This document shows positions 1 through 9,245 of a stretch of 64,000 nucleotides of DNA, piece by piece. The stretch comes from Algoriphagus terrigena DSM 22685 (GTDB lineage Bacteria > Bacteroidota > Bacteroidia > Cytophagales > Cyclobacteriaceae), in contig NZ_AUBW01000014.1 of the NCBI RefSeq assembly GCF_000429445.1, forward strand, positions 62,001 through 126,000, written 5' to 3'. The stretch's first letter is position 1. Each line of letters begins with the position of its first letter. The notes beneath the pieces are model-generated. The model was not told the DNA's origin. It made no database searches and worked only from the letters and a program-made list of their open reading frames with translations. The position numbers were made by a program, and so were the translations under genes.

Positions 1-1435
1 CCCTTTGCAATATTTCACTATCTGTTTTCTCCAAATCTGAAAACACGCGGTATGCCTGCACCTCTACCACATGACCTTCGCGATCGTATCGGTCTGAGAA
101 GCTGTTGAGGTTGAAATAATTGTCTATAAAATCGAATTCCGGAGTGAGGGCGCTGTCTATGGTGGGTTCATAATTTTTGCCCTCAAACCAAATACGCACA
201 ACAATTACCGGCGTAGTGTCGAGTGGTGTGAGGTTGCGGTTAATGGAATGAGTCGCAGGAAGGGTATTGCTCATAATATTTTTCGCGTTAACTACGTCGG
301 TTGCCAAGATGACCTCGTCGAAGGAAATGGTTTTGCTGACCTGCGGCGATTTAATAGTTAAAAAATCTTCATTTTTAACTACCAAAAGTTGCTGAAGGGG
401 CTGGGGAGGAGGTCCGGAATGGACATTGCCGTCAGGGTGATATTTACCGCCATGGCACGGACATTCAAATAGCATTTGACTGTTGTTCCAAAATACAGAG
501 CACCCGTTATGTGAGCAGGTACTGTCAAAGGCAATGTAGTTTTCCCCTTTTCGACCGATTAAAATATTGAATCCACTAAGTTTATGAAATGTTCCCTCCA
601 CTATTTCGGGTGTCTGTATGCGTGCGATTAACTGAGCTTCTTCAGACTTAAGTGTGCTAGATTTTACTACACACCCTGTGATACATGCATTTTCGTGCCC
701 GACCTCAAGGCGTTCTACTTCGCAAGAAGTAATGAATACCACGCCATATTGATTGGTGAGTATGTTTCTCATTGGGTTAAAGATCATTTCATTGGGAGTG
801 CCTTTTAGCCATCGGGTACATACTGAAAGTTGATCGCGGATGACATAGAAATGCAGTCCACTTAGTCCGCATCCTGCCGACACGCGCGACGGGACGGTGA
901 AGTCAAAAGAGAGAATGAATGGCGTTAGCATTAGACTTTGAACCGCTGGACTCACCTTGCATTCGTCCATCAATTCCTGAAATGAGAGTTTGTCGTATTT
1001 TTCGTAATCCGTCTTCTGGTCGAATCCAAACAGTACGATACCGAAACGAATCATACTAAAGACATCGCCTATTTTTAGAAATGGCGCTGTTACCATTTGC
1101 AGGATCATGAACAAAGGACTGGGAAGTTTCCATTTAAGAACATTCAGGTTATACTTTTTTCCTGACGGGGTTACCATCGTTGTTCCTTCTACCTTTTTGA
1201 AAAGCTGAGTTTCATCTAGGCCACAATCTTTAATAATGGCGGTGAAGTTTATATAATTATTCCACCAACCGTGAACACCATGTTCTTGTGAAAATCCGTT
1301 TTCGTTGTGGCTGGTAACCTTTCCACCAATCATCGAGGATTTTTCAAAAACAGTTACCTTGAAACCAGCTTTAGCCAATGCGTACGCTGCGGCCATACCG
1401 GCCGGTCCACTTCCAACTACTGCGACTCGCTTCAC
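1..1435 (-). CDS. FAD-dependent oxidoreductase with embedded Rieske domain (partial)
   Basis: Reading leftward from a GTG at 1435, about 478 codons are open and run off the window edge. The N-terminus has the dinucleotide-binding motif GSGPAG followed by a hydrophobic helix and an acidic residue, as in amine oxidase/phytoene desaturase-type flavoproteins. Near residues 295-330 lies a Rieske [2Fe-2S] signature: CSHNGC, then about 13 residues later CPCHGG. The flavin fold resumes after it. I see no ATG in frame near the start; GTG is chosen because the Rossmann strand begins immediately. FAD plus Rieske fusions occur among carotenoid-modifying desaturases and related oxidoreductases, but the substrate cannot be read from the sequence. 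The gene may be chromosomal or cargo. Confidence 0.8.
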   Translation of the reverse strand, partial: MKRVAVVGSGPAGMAAAYALAKAGFKVTVFEKSSMIGGKVTSHNENGFSQEHGVHGWWNNYINFTAIIKDCGLDETQLFKKVEGTTMVTPSGKKYNLNVLKWKLPSPLFMILQMVTAPFLKIGDVFSMIRFGIVLFGFDQKTDYEKYDKLSFQELMDECKVSPAVQSLMLTPFILSFDFTVPSRVSAGCGLSGLHFYVIRDQLSVCTRWLKGTPNEMIFNPMRNILTNQYGVVFITSCEVERLEVGHENACITGCVVKSSTLKSEEAQLIARIQTPEIVEGTFHKLSGFNILIGRKGENYIAFDSTCSHNGCSVFWNNSQMLFECPCHGGKYHPDGNVHSGPPPQPLQQLLVVKNEDFLTIKSPQVSKTISFDEVILATDVVNAKNIMSNTLPATHSINRNLTPLDTTPVIVVRIWFEGKNYEPTIDSALTPEFDFIDNYFNLNSFSDRYDREGHVVEVQAYRVFSDLEKTDSEILQR

Positions 1436-1805
1436 GTTGATGATGCGTTTAATGTAACGAGTGAGACATGGTCTATTTTTCGCATACGTGAAAGGAAGTT
1501 AAAGATAGGTTTAGTTTGTTGTATTGAAAACGAATCGTGATAGAGTAAAAGATTCATGTCTCATTTTAGGCCACGTCGCAAAATGTAACTTGTCTATTTT
1601 CAGGAGCTGTTTACCAATATAAGTGTTTTATTGTTTCTTAGATATTTGGTTCTATCGTTATTTAATGGAATGACTATCATGGAGCAAAAAGATGTTTACG
1701 GAGAATCTTTTCATAAAAATACTATAATTTTAGTAAGATTAGATAGTAGAGTCGCTCGATACAGATTTTAAGGATGACTAGTTTTTTATCCAGATTGTCT
1801 GTCTA
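1436..1805. other. Intergenic, no gene seen
   Basis: AT-rich spacer between the oxidoreductase start and the IS91 remnant. I see no convincing coding frame, RNA gene or strong hairpin here. Confidence 0.5.
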
Positions 1806-2490
1806 CTGATTTTGAAGTGGCTCAAGTGCTCCGTCAGCACTTGGCCCAGATGGAAAAATACCCCCATCAACCGTTGGCAACTTCACACGCTTTCTGCGCT
1901 CAAACACTACCGTACCGCATACTTGGGTGGACATGTCGATGCCCGTACGGAATGAGGTATAGTCAGGATCGGCTATAACAGTTGTCGGAACAGGCACTGC
2001 CCGAAGCGCCGGAACAAAAACCGGGAAGACTGGATGGCCAAACGAGAGACAGAACCCTACCAGTACCCTACTTCCATTTAGTGTTCACAGTGGCCGATAC
2101 GCTGAATCAGTTGGCGATGCATCAGCCCAAGGCAGTTTATGACAGCCTATTTGAGGTGGCATGGAAAACAGTGGATTGCTTCGCTTGAGATCGCCGTCAA
2201 CTTGGAACCAAAACCGGGATGATCGCCATTCTCCACACTTGGGAACAAACCCTGAGCCTTCATCCCCATCTGAACTACACCGTGCCCGGAGGCGGACTGA
2301 CTAAGCACTAAAAGGAAATATTGTCAAAATCGAGGGAAGTTATCTGTTTCCGGTCAGGCCGATGAGCAAAGATGTGAAAGCTCCTCGACTCAATCCCGCT
2401 ATGAACTCCACCTGTTTTCCCGAAAGAATCGGGGCAGGCTATGCAACAGTGGTTTCATTGTCAGTGCTTCGCACGAAACGAATACCTAGT
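1806..2490 (+). pseudogene. IS91-family transposase, degraded N-terminal two thirds
   Basis: Pieces of an IS91-type Y2 transposase can be read in order but in different frames. About 1806-1890 encodes a TDFEVAQVLRQHL-like N-terminus, about 1970-2030 the zinc-finger segment SCRNRHCP, 2055-2186 the segment LPVPYFHLVFTV, and about 2208-2320 the segment HTWEQTLSLHPHLN with VPGGGL. Stops and frameshifts separate them, so no functional protein is made. IS91 elements are common passengers in Bacteroidota mobile DNA. A second remnant corresponding to the C-terminal part lies on the opposite strand at 3834-4330. Confidence 0.75.
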
Positions 2491-2507
2491 TGTTATAATC
2501 CGTCTCC

Positions 2508-2846
2508 TTATTTGTGACTTTGTAACAGCGTATTTAAATCTTTACGAATCCTGATAAGCTCTTTCATTATTTCAGTATTTGTAATCTCTCCCGAGACAAC
2601 TGCTTCATGCATGCCTTGACTCTCTACCTTTTTGTTTTTTAAATCTGTTCGATTTGCCTGTCCTACTCCACCGACAGCACCTGTCTCAACTTGAACGTAT
2701 TCGTCAGATGCGGCTTCTGTTCGTTCGAGATCAGTTGAGTAAATCCGTATGATCTCAAGAATCAACGCAGGTTCTTTAGACAGATCGATATTTTGTCCGT
2801 ACCTCTTTTTGATAGAATCTATCACATGTTGTTCCATTTCGCTCAT
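2508..2846 (-). CDS. Hypothetical protein, 112 aa
   Basis: Small, charged, probably cytosolic protein with no signal peptide or membrane segment. It opens with MSEMEQHVIDSIKKRYG and is rich in Glu, Asp and Lys, mostly predicted helix, with a Gly-rich patch (GAVGGVGQ) in the middle. It lies 30 bp downstream of the 2-oxoglutarate oxygenase on the same strand and could be co-transcribed with it. I do not recognise the family. An overlapping frame on the other strand is shorter and less convincing. Confidence 0.5.
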   Translation of the reverse strand: MSEMEQHVIDSIKKRYGQNIDLSKEPALILEIIRIYSTDLERTEAASDEYVQVETGAVGGVGQANRTDLKNKKVESQGMHEAVVSGEITNTEIMKELIRIRKDLNTLLQSHK

Positions 2847-2876
2847 TGCTATGAATTATGTTGTTGTTAAAAATAG

Positions 2877-3476
2877 TTATAGTCGCATGGGTAGTTGTCT
2901 AAGCCACGTTACCAAAGTAATTTTGCTACCTGCTTCAAGGGTTGACCCACAATGAATTGTCTTGTGGTTTGGGCTTCCGTCTTCAAATAAGTTGTCCCAA
3001 ATCAGGAGACGCCCTGCTACAGCATTCACATGCCGATCCAATGCTCGAAAATAAGTTGAACCACCGCCTGTGGGGGTGGTCAAATAAATCAAAAATGTAA
3101 ATTTTCTTTCACCTGCATAATGACTTGTCCAATAACCCGAATCCAAATGATGATCGAGTTTTCCACCAATAGGGTACCTTGTTCCTTGCCAATATTCTAA
3201 ATGAGATACATTAAATGGGATTATTTGCTGTAAGCGACACTCAATATCTCTAATAAATAAATCTAATTCATCTGTGAACCATTCTTGATTCGCTGTTTCA
3301 CTCACACGTCTATTACTTTTAAAAGCTTGTTCTTCACCTTTTGTCCCACGGTTTATTAAATGGCTATGTCTCCAATGTGAAAATTCAAGTTCTCTTAAAA
3401 CAAAATCACATTCTTCTACGGTTAGGAAGTTGTCAAAAATATTAATGAGATTAATTTGAGGAAATACTTTCGTCAT
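2877..3476 (-). CDS. 2-oxoglutarate/Fe(II)-dependent oxygenase (prolyl 4-hydroxylase type)
   Basis: 199 aa. The jelly-roll iron site is visible: an HxD pair in DHHLDSG near residue 115, a distal His in PNHKTIHCG near residue 173, and a basic 2-oxoglutarate anchor in GSKITLVTWLR. The RYPIGGKLDHH and FLIYLT segments are typical of P4H-like enzymes, so it should hydroxylate an amino-acid side chain of a peptide or small molecule using O2 and 2-oxoglutarate. The ATG overlaps the stop of a degraded reading frame upstream (ATGA), so it was once the second gene of an operon. The substrate is unknown. Confidence 0.8.
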   Translation of the reverse strand: MTKVFPQINLINIFDNFLTVEECDFVLRELEFSHWRHSHLINRGTKGEEQAFKSNRRVSETANQEWFTDELDLFIRDIECRLQQIIPFNVSHLEYWQGTRYPIGGKLDHHLDSGYWTSHYAGERKFTFLIYLTTPTGGGSTYFRALDRHVNAVAGRLLIWDNLFEDGSPNHKTIHCGSTLEAGSKITLVTWLRQLPMRL

Positions 3477-3664
3477 AAAAAAATCAGTTTTCTTTTGAAA
3501 TCAACGTTGTTCATCCATTGCCATTTATTCCGATGAAACACATATATACCACCTTTTAATGGAATTTTCAATTTTAATTCCGGATTAGCGGTTTTTTTTA
3601 AGTCAAAATAAATATATATTGAGTCCCTTTTAGTTTCGGTATATTTCTTTTCATTTCTTGATTC
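3473..3664 (-). pseudogene. 3' remnant of a gene formerly coupled to the oxygenase
   Basis: About 64 codons are open, beginning just after a TAA at 3665-3667 and ending in a TGA (3473-3475) that overlaps the oxygenase ATG. The reading includes PLKGGIYVFHRNKWQWMNN and looks coding, but has no start; similar composition continues upstream in another frame, suggesting a frameshift. The family is not recognised. Confidence 0.35.
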
Positions 3665-3833
3665 TTATCGTACTTGAATTCTATTTTCCAATTCCACATT
3701 CCTTTTCCTCATAGTCAAAAGTAAACAGTCTGAGGCTATATATTTTGTTGCTAAGGGAAATAGTGAATGGTCACTAGAATATCAACGCTAGGGCTTTTAT
3801 TAGGCTCGTCAGCTTTTTTAGTTTTTTATGTGA
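3665..3833. other. Spacer, no gene seen
   Basis: AT-rich spacer between two decayed regions. A frame-shifted upstream continuation of the remnant at 3473-3664 may occupy its left part. Confidence 0.4.
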
Positions 3834-4330
3834 TCAGAACTTCCTTCTAACCATAGGTTTCTCCGGATAAGAAAAAATCGGTTTCAGGATTTCAAAAAAC
3901 TTATTCTTTGACTTTTCTTCTGGATGTTTTTTTTCATGTATCATCCGTCCCTTAAGACCACGGACGCAGGAGAAAGCTTCAGGTCCGAGTATTTTCTCGA
4001 GAATCTTGTTAGTAATCAGATCTTCCAGGAGTGAGCGTATCGGTGGTCGTTTGTCTCTTTGTCGGGGTAGTCTTTCCATCGGAAGCTGACACTGCCTTCA
4101 TTGCAAGAGCCAATCCGACTGTTGCTGATGGCACCCGGTGAGTATATCGGTCCAAATAGTCGGGGATGGCAAAGTCCATATGGAAGCACCGGAGGGGCAG
4201 CAGCCTTGCTTTGAGATTTCCTTCTGCCCATGGCGGCAGTGCTGCAGGCGAGTACGGCCGCAAAGGCCTTTTGCTGGCAGGCCGAAAATGCAGATCGGAA
4301 GCGAATTCCCTTCCGCATCTCAAGGTTGGT
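3834..4330 (-). pseudogene. IS91-family transposase, degraded C-terminal part
   Basis: In three overlapping minus-strand frames one can read YLDRYTHRVP, then AISNSRIGSCNEGSVSFRW with KDYPD, then a basic tail. The order and content match the C-terminal region of IS91 transposases (YLGRYTHR, AISN.RI, V.F.WKDY). At least two frameshifts break it. It faces the remnant at 1806-2490, so either two IS91 copies or a rearranged one is present. The reading frames at 4009-4440 on either strand are shadows of this remnant. Confidence 0.65.
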
Positions 4331-4466
4331 TACCGGTTTCCATCACGTTGGCAATTCTGCAAGGATCTTTTTATTTTTTCCAAAGAAAAAAAACTACGGA
4401 CTATCAATTGTTAATAGCGAATCATTATGAAAATATTTTTTAACATGCCAGCCAGAGGTTATAAAA

Positions 4467-4485
4467 GAGGAGCCTAAAGCTCCCC
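4467..4485 (-). terminator. Intrinsic terminator of the radC-like gene
   Basis: On the minus strand a 7-bp stem (GGGGAGC/GCTCCTC, one G-U pair) with a 5-nt loop is followed by TTTTAT. It overlaps the stop codon of the RadC-like gene. Confidence 0.7.
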
Positions 4486-4944
4486 TTCATCAGCGAAGGA
4501 ATAGTATCCCTCCCGGCCCAGGATAATGTGGTCCAAGACCGGAAGATCCAACGCCCTTCCAACTTCCACCAACCGTCTGGTGAGTCGTTTGTCGGGGTCG
4601 GAAGGCAGAAGATTTCCCGACGGATGATTATGACTGAGCACGATCGAGGAGGCATTGGCTTTCAATGCTGCAGCAAACACCACTTTGGCATCGACAAAGG
4701 TCCCGTCGGTCCCTCCAGTACTGATCGTCGAAATCCCCAGCACCCGGTTCCCCCTGCTGAGCAGCATCACCTGAAACTGCTCGATATACTCCAGGGAATC
4801 CTGATTCCAGAAGCGAAAAAAAACTTCATACACCTGTCTGGAACAGTCCACTTTGGGCCGTTGGCTGGGTTTAACAGTTGGGCGGTAGGCCAGCGTGATC
4901 TCCGCAACGGTATTCAGATCGATTGACTCAATTAAAGCTTCCAT
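4474..4944 (-). CDS. RadC-family JAB-domain protein
   Basis: 156 aa from the ATG at 4944; an upstream in-frame ATG at 4968 would add 8 residues. The JAMM metal site is intact: SHNHPSGNLLPSDPD gives HxHx7SxxD near the C-terminal third. It lacks the helix-hairpin-helix part of chromosomal RadC, as is usual for the short RadC proteins carried by Bacteroidota ICEs. Its biochemical role is not settled; a DNA repair or establishment function is often assumed. It stands alone between two terminators, behind a conserved hairpin leader (5004-5070) that also precedes the ArdC-like gene. The start at 4944 is preferred because the spacing from leader to ATG (59 nt) then matches the ArdC gene (62 nt). Confidence 0.88.
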   Translation of the reverse strand: MEALIESIDLNTVAEITLAYRPTVKPSQRPKVDCSRQVYEVFFRFWNQDSLEYIEQFQVMLLSRGNRVLGISTISTGGTDGTFVDAKVVFAAALKANASSIVLSHNHPSGNLLPSDPDKRLTRRLVEVGRALDLPVLDHIILGREGYYSFADEGEL

Positions 4945-5003
4945 AATTTTTTTCGTTTTGTGGAACATGAATTATGGAATCCTCCCAGTCCTGATCCGAC
5001 CAA

Positions 5004-5070
5004 GGCCAAGAGGAAAAGGAATAAACCAGCAGGGTTTTGCGGGCGGGCTTTATGCCGGAAGCTCTTGGCC
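5004..5070 (-). promoter_or_regulatory. Hairpin leader element, copy 1 (upstream of radC)
   Basis: A perfect 9-bp inverted repeat (GGCCAAGAG / CTCTTGGCC) encloses exactly 49 nt containing a second complementary pair, ATAAA/TTTAT. A diverged copy with the same 9-49-9 geometry lies at 46923-46989 before the ArdC-like gene. The shared internal words are GGAATAAAC and GCTTTATGCCG. Changes in the outer stem largely keep pairing, which points to selection on the structure. The region between the element and the ATG is also similar in both copies (CTGGGA, then a TA-rich stretch, then an A-rich ribosome-binding region). It may be a promoter active as folded single-stranded DNA during transfer, or an RNA leader; this is inference. 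Confidence 0.6.
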
Positions 5071-5368
5071 GCACCGAGGATACAGGGCTACCTTGTTCCG
5101 GAATTCAGGGACACCCCTCTCCTGATTTCTGCAGATCGAAAAGCCTTTGCCCAAAACCCGACACAAAAAACAATAACACCTTAGGGTTTGTGGGCAGTGG
5201 CTTTGACTGACCCGCTTTACAGTCAATCTTCTTTTCCGAAGGAGGAACGGATGAGGGAAAGGGGGTTAGGGGATCTAAAAATCCTGATTAGTTACAATCA
5301 ACCCAAAGCTGTGTAGGAGCGATTTTTCGTCGCTATTTCAAATCTCATCATTTTTAAAAAAAAAAGAA

Positions 5369-5387
5369 ACCCGGCTAATGGCCGGGT
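5369..5387 (-). terminator. Intrinsic terminator of the tra operon
   Basis: A 7-bp stem (ACCCGGC/GCCGGGT) with a 5-nt loop. On the minus strand it is followed by TTTC and a run of ten T. It lies 34 bp past the last gene of the conjugation operon. Confidence 0.85.
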
Positions 5388-5421
5388 ATAGAATCTGATC
5401 CATAGTCCTGAAAAGGACAAG

Positions 5422-6144
5422 CTAAGCATTGATACGCTTTTGCTGTCTTTTAGCCGAGTTTTCTCCCAGCTCCTCGTTGGAATTCAATCTTTTGTCTATC
5501 GTTTCAATCTTCAGGGCTTTGCCGTGTTCGTCGAAAACAGATACGGATTTAAACTTTGGATTTGCAGCCAGAAAGTATTTTTCACCTTGTCCCTCCAATC
5601 CGAGTTGATGAAGATTTCCCTTTTTAAGACTGTAAAGCAACGTTTCCTTGTTTTCCGGTGCTTGCCTACCGACAATCGCAAATTTATCTAGGCTTTCCTC
5701 CAGGTTAAATCCATAATTCTGGTGATACTGGGTGACTGGATGTTGCCCTTTGTCGTCCCTGTTTCCCAAGTCCAATTGCAACCATGCGTTATAACGCTGC
5801 CCCTCTTTGTTGAAGAGGCTTTTGAACACCGCCCTACCCTCCAAGAGATTATATGCCTCTTTGGCAGAGATTCCCTGATTTTGATAAAAGCGTTGCGATA
5901 CTTCACCCCCATCCGTATTGGCCAACTTCGCATCGAAGCCGTTGTAATAATACCTGCCTTCGGACGAACGCTGGAAATGCAGTTTGTATTCTAACTGTTG
6001 GCTCCCTACCTCTTTCAACACCTCCAGGCTGAATTCATCTTTTTTTGCCTTGACGGACTTTTCCAAATCTTTGTTTAGGGATTCTCCAAAGCCGGAATAC
6101 TTCAGTCTTTCCTGCAGTTGTTCAATATTTTCTTTGATAGTCAT
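5422..6144 (-). CDS. Conserved ICE hypothetical protein, 240 aa
   Basis: Last gene of the tra operon, 6 bp after the traN stop. It is hydrophilic and Gln/Asn/Lys-rich, without a signal peptide or membrane segment. The N-terminal 60 residues look like a coiled coil (MTIKENIEQLQERLKYSGFG). The middle contains repeated aromatic/Gly segments such as HFQRSSEGRYYYNGFDAKL, reminiscent of DUF3945/DUF4099-type proteins found in Bacteroidota conjugative elements, but I cannot assign it firmly. Its position before the operon terminator suggests a transfer or establishment role. The C-terminus is basic. Confidence 0.7.
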   Translation of the reverse strand: MTIKENIEQLQERLKYSGFGESLNKDLEKSVKAKKDEFSLEVLKEVGSQQLEYKLHFQRSSEGRYYYNGFDAKLANTDGGEVSQRFYQNQGISAKEAYNLLEGRAVFKSLFNKEGQRYNAWLQLDLGNRDDKGQHPVTQYHQNYGFNLEESLDKFAIVGRQAPENKETLLYSLKKGNLHQLGLEGQGEKYFLAANPKFKSVSVFDEHGKALKIETIDKRLNSNEELGENSAKRQQKRINA

Positions 6145-6150
6145 AGTAGT

Positions 6151-6987
6151 TTAGTTAAGGGTTGAGATTGCAATTGACCGGGGACGGAGAAACTTCTTTC
6201 CGGAAACCGACAGGTCAGGATTTCTGTCTCCGTTCTTTTCAATTAACCGAATATGAAATTCCTTCGATTCAGACAGCGTAAACCGTGGAAGTGCGACTAC
6301 TTGAATTAGCGCTGACTTCCCCGACACTCCATCCATTTCAGGCAGAGCGAGCGGAATCACGGGCACATTTCTGATCGTCGTCCGCTTCAGCACTTTTTTG
6401 TCACGTATAGTGAAGTCCCAACTCCGGGGGACGTAATCCATTTGGCTTGAATTTTCGATTTTAATCGGAAGAAAAAGAACTCCCCCTTTCTCATAGACCT
6501 CTCCGATCCCTATTCTGACGCCGCCCCGCTTTTTTCCCCAATTGGCCTTTTGTAGCGTTCTTTCGGACAGTTCATCCAATATCATTTCCATCTCATGCCT
6601 GTTAAGACTGACGCCCTCCAACTGAGCCTTTGCCGATTCGTAGTCCCGCTGTAGCCCCATGTCAATCGGCCGTGGGTCTGGATCGGGACTGTAGCTCACC
6701 TCAAAGGGATACAGTTGTTCGTCCGCGGTAACCACATACAGGTTGGTCGGGACAAAATCCCGTTTGCCTGCTTTCAGCCTGAGCAGATTGGGTGCCGCCG
6801 GGTCTTTCTGCGCCAATATCGAAGCGCTGCCAAGGTCGGCGCTTACCACTTCAAAGGGAAAGACCAATACCGTTGTCTTGTCCCAGCCTATCGAAATAGA
6901 ATAGGCAGGCATCCTGGGCTCGGGTATAAGCTGGGCATGGGATAGCTGTGACAGCACGATGGCTATCAGAGTTAAAGCAATTCGCAT
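6151..6987 (-). CDS. traN: Conjugative transposon protein TraN
   Basis: 278 aa from the ATG at 6987, where a signal peptide begins (MRIALTLIAIVLSQLSHAQ); the longer frame from 7038 overlaps the traM end and is not preferred. The sequence matches the TraN/DUF4138 family of Bacteroidota ICEs, beta-rich and exported, in its usual place after TraM. TraN is thought to be an outer-membrane or periplasmic component of the mating channel, comparable to VirB9. Conserved-looking features include KTTVLVFPFEV near the N-terminus, the segment following the periplasmic signal, and a Pro-rich PDPDPRPIDM linker. It lies 56 bp after traM. Confidence 0.9.
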   Translation of the reverse strand: MRIALTLIAIVLSQLSHAQLIPEPRMPAYSISIGWDKTTVLVFPFEVVSADLGSASILAQKDPAAPNLLRLKAGKRDFVPTNLYVVTADEQLYPFEVSYSPDPDPRPIDMGLQRDYESAKAQLEGVSLNRHEMEMILDELSERTLQKANWGKKRGGVRIGIGEVYEKGGVLFLPIKIENSSQMDYVPRSWDFTIRDKKVLKRTTIRNVPVIPLALPEMDGVSGKSALIQVVALPRFTLSESKEFHIRLIEKNGDRNPDLSVSGKKFLRPRSIAISTLN

Positions 6988-7042
6988 GTTATCTGGTTGT
7001 TTTGTAAAGTGTTGAAAAGATTGCTGATACCGGATCAACCGG

Positions 7043-8269
7043 TTAAAAATCTGACAGATCCTTCAGCAAAAGCGGATGTCCAGCCTTAACGGTCACTCTG
7101 ACCAGTCTGGATTTTTTGGAGACCAGCCCCTTCACCGTTTCCATGCCCGTCATGGTTGCCTGAGCCTCCCAGGAGTCGGACATTGCCATCGGGTTGAGTG
7201 ACCGTACCCCGTCTCCGATGCCCTGCTTGGCAGCATCCCGGGCTATCGCCCCAGGGATCTTGATTCCAGGAAGCCCATCCTGTCCGACTGCCGAAAGCCT
7301 GACAGGAACGATCAAGTTTCCAAGGCGGATTGTTTCAACATGAATTTCCAGTCGTTCTCCGTTCAGGGTACAGCGCCCGCTTACCGGAGTACCTTCGGAA
7401 AATTCCATACCCCGGACATACACTGGCTGCGCGAGCTCCAGTTCAACAGAAGCGCCGGTGACGATTTCCTGATCGACGGTCACCCGGGCCTCGATTGCAG
7501 GACGGATACCGGACAGCGAAACCCGCTTGTTGTCTTCGAGGGAATAAAATCCATTTCTCTCCGCAGCCTCCTCCGAAACGCCCCACCCGGAATCCACATC
7601 CGGATCAAAGGGATCCAGACGTACTGCCATAGGCTCCACCTCTCTTTTTTCCGGATTACGGGCCAGCCTTTCCTCCACCCGTTCAGGATGCTGGAGGTCA
7701 AGCATCTTATCCAGCATCGCATCGATCTTTTCCATTTCAGGGTCCATCTCCCCTGCTGCTGGAACCATTTTGGATTCCAGCCGCCGTAAATCCGGTTCGA
7801 ATGACTCCGGTCTGCCACCTCCAAGTTCCGGCAACGGCTCCGAAATATCCAATTCCGTCGGCTCCTCGGGCTCTTTTGCCAAAAACTGGATTTCCTCCAG
7901 CTTCTTCATCAGGGCAAGCTCTGTTTCCTCCAGACCAAAATCCGTGAACATCCTCTCTTCGGTGGCCATCTTATGCGAATCCGGATTTGGTTGAAACTCC
8001 CAGTCCTGCTCCATGAAGTCCGGCTCCCGTTGCAGACGGGCTTTCTCCTCGGCACGCTCATAAGACTGCATCTTGTCCAGTTGTTCACTTTCCGGGCTTA
8101 CTTCAGGAAGGCGAAGGTTTAGGCCCTGTTCAGACGGAGCCTTTGTCGGGCTAGAAGCCTTTCCTCCTCCGAGCGCCCAGAATGCCAAGCATAAGAACGG
8201 AAGGGTTAACAGGGGAAGTACCATCAGGTATTTTCTCTCCTTTTTCTCTTTTTCAGTGAGTTTTTTCAT
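7043..8269 (-). CDS. traM: Conjugative transposon protein TraM
   Basis: 408 aa. A basic N-terminus (MKKLTEKEKKERKY) precedes a single membrane helix at residues 16-35, then a long acidic and Pro-rich linker (about 60-210) and a compact beta-rich C-terminal domain ending near residue 400. This is the layout of TraM of Bacteroidota ICEs, which functions like VirB10, spanning the envelope from the inner membrane to the outer-membrane core. The gene sits 24 bp after the TraL-like gene and before TraN, the standard order. Confidence 0.9.
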   Translation of the reverse strand: MKKLTEKEKKERKYLMVLPLLTLPFLCLAFWALGGGKASSPTKAPSEQGLNLRLPEVSPESEQLDKMQSYERAEEKARLQREPDFMEQDWEFQPNPDSHKMATEERMFTDFGLEETELALMKKLEEIQFLAKEPEEPTELDISEPLPELGGGRPESFEPDLRRLESKMVPAAGEMDPEMEKIDAMLDKMLDLQHPERVEERLARNPEKREVEPMAVRLDPFDPDVDSGWGVSEEAAERNGFYSLEDNKRVSLSGIRPAIEARVTVDQEIVTGASVELELAQPVYVRGMEFSEGTPVSGRCTLNGERLEIHVETIRLGNLIVPVRLSAVGQDGLPGIKIPGAIARDAAKQGIGDGVRSLNPMAMSDSWEAQATMTGMETVKGLVSKKSRLVRVTVKAGHPLLLKDLSDF

Positions 8270-8293
8270 GAGTTTATATTGGTTTTTTAATTG

Positions 8294-8626
8294 CTATATG
8301 GAAATGCCCCACATAACCATCCCCTTTTTGTGAGAAAGGTTTTTAGGGCATTTCGTCCAAGGACTATTGAAGGGTTGTAGGAATAAGGAATCATAGTAAA
8401 CCGAAGTAGGCTCGGGATCGAATGGACCTAGGAAAAGTGCCGGCCCAAGACCTTCAACCAGAAGGGAAGCGGACCATAGTCCTGCGAGAACCAACAAGGC
8501 GACCACGACGAAGCGTTGTGAATTGAGAGGTAGGCGACCAAATCCTTCAGCAATACGTTCCAGCTCTCCTTTCAGTAAAGAAGATCCCGGAAACCGGCTC
8601 CCTGTTTTGATCCCGGCTATTCTCAT
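8294..8626 (-). CDS. traL: TraL-like small conjugation protein
   Basis: 110 aa with one membrane helix at about residues 39-60 (RFVVVALLVLAGLWSASLL). Its start overlaps the traK stop by 4 bp, so translation is probably coupled. A small membrane protein between TraK and TraM is TraL in CTnDOT-type operons; assignment rests on position and topology more than on sequence. Confidence 0.75.
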   Translation of the reverse strand: MRIAGIKTGSRFPGSSLLKGELERIAEGFGRLPLNSQRFVVVALLVLAGLWSASLLVEGLGPALFLGPFDPEPTSVYYDSLFLQPFNSPWTKCPKNLSHKKGMVMWGISI

Positions 8627-9240
8627 CGTTGTTCTGTTTTCAGGGTTTCATTGGAGACGATCTCCCAGTTTTCGATCAGCAGACCATGGGGATTGCGGTC
8701 CGTTCTTTCGATGACTCTGAGATTCCCTTTACTGTACAGTCTCCGGTAGGTAACCGATGATGGGCGGACAATGGTCTGCTTACCCCAATACCAGAATTGA
8801 AAAGGAACCAAATCTGTCGAAACCTGGACGCTGTCCATCTGTATACTTTGGCTGATGTTGGCAGCAACCAAGCCCGAATAGTAGCCCTGTTCCCGAAGGT
8901 TGTCATACACTGTTTTTGCCGACGCATCGGCCAGGTAGAGGCTTTGGACCATCTGATCCCTGATCTGGTTTTCATCCGGACTCAGGGTAAAAAAGTAATG
9001 GTGGAACATCTTCACATGGTCCCGGGCCTCTACCGGTATGTTCTCCCTCCGGTCGGAAGCGAAAGCCTCCAGCGCCTTGCCTTCGGCCAGGATATAGATC
9101 TTTTTTTGGGATTCCGTAACTGCACGGATTGCGCTATAGCCCATATAGGAAGCGAAGGCAAGCGAAGTGAGGATGGTCACAAACGCCAGCGATCTCACGT
9201 GGCGAAATGCCGTATCGAGGTTTTTAAGGTTTTGGAACAT
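8623..9240 (-). CDS. traK: Conjugative transposon protein TraK
   Basis: 205 aa. Short cytosolic N-terminus (MFQNLKNLDTAFRHVRSL), one membrane helix at about 19-40, then a periplasmic domain containing HHYFFTLSPDENQI and DLVPFQFWYWGKQTI. These are typical of TraK of Bacteroidota ICEs, which is VirB8-like and nucleates the transfer channel. Overlaps traL by 4 bp and follows traJ by 5 bp. Confidence 0.9.
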   Translation of the reverse strand: MFQNLKNLDTAFRHVRSLAFVTILTSLAFASYMGYSAIRAVTESQKKIYILAEGKALEAFASDRRENIPVEARDHVKMFHHYFFTLSPDENQIRDQMVQSLYLADASAKTVYDNLREQGYYSGLVAANISQSIQMDSVQVSTDLVPFQFWYWGKQTIVRPSSVTYRRLYSKGNLRVIERTDRNPHGLLIENWEIVSNETLKTEQR

Positions 9241-9245
9241 CTGTG

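Noticed and set aside
4009..4443. Several overlapping frames of 66-104 codons on both strands
   Set aside because: They are frames of one decayed IS91 C-terminus.
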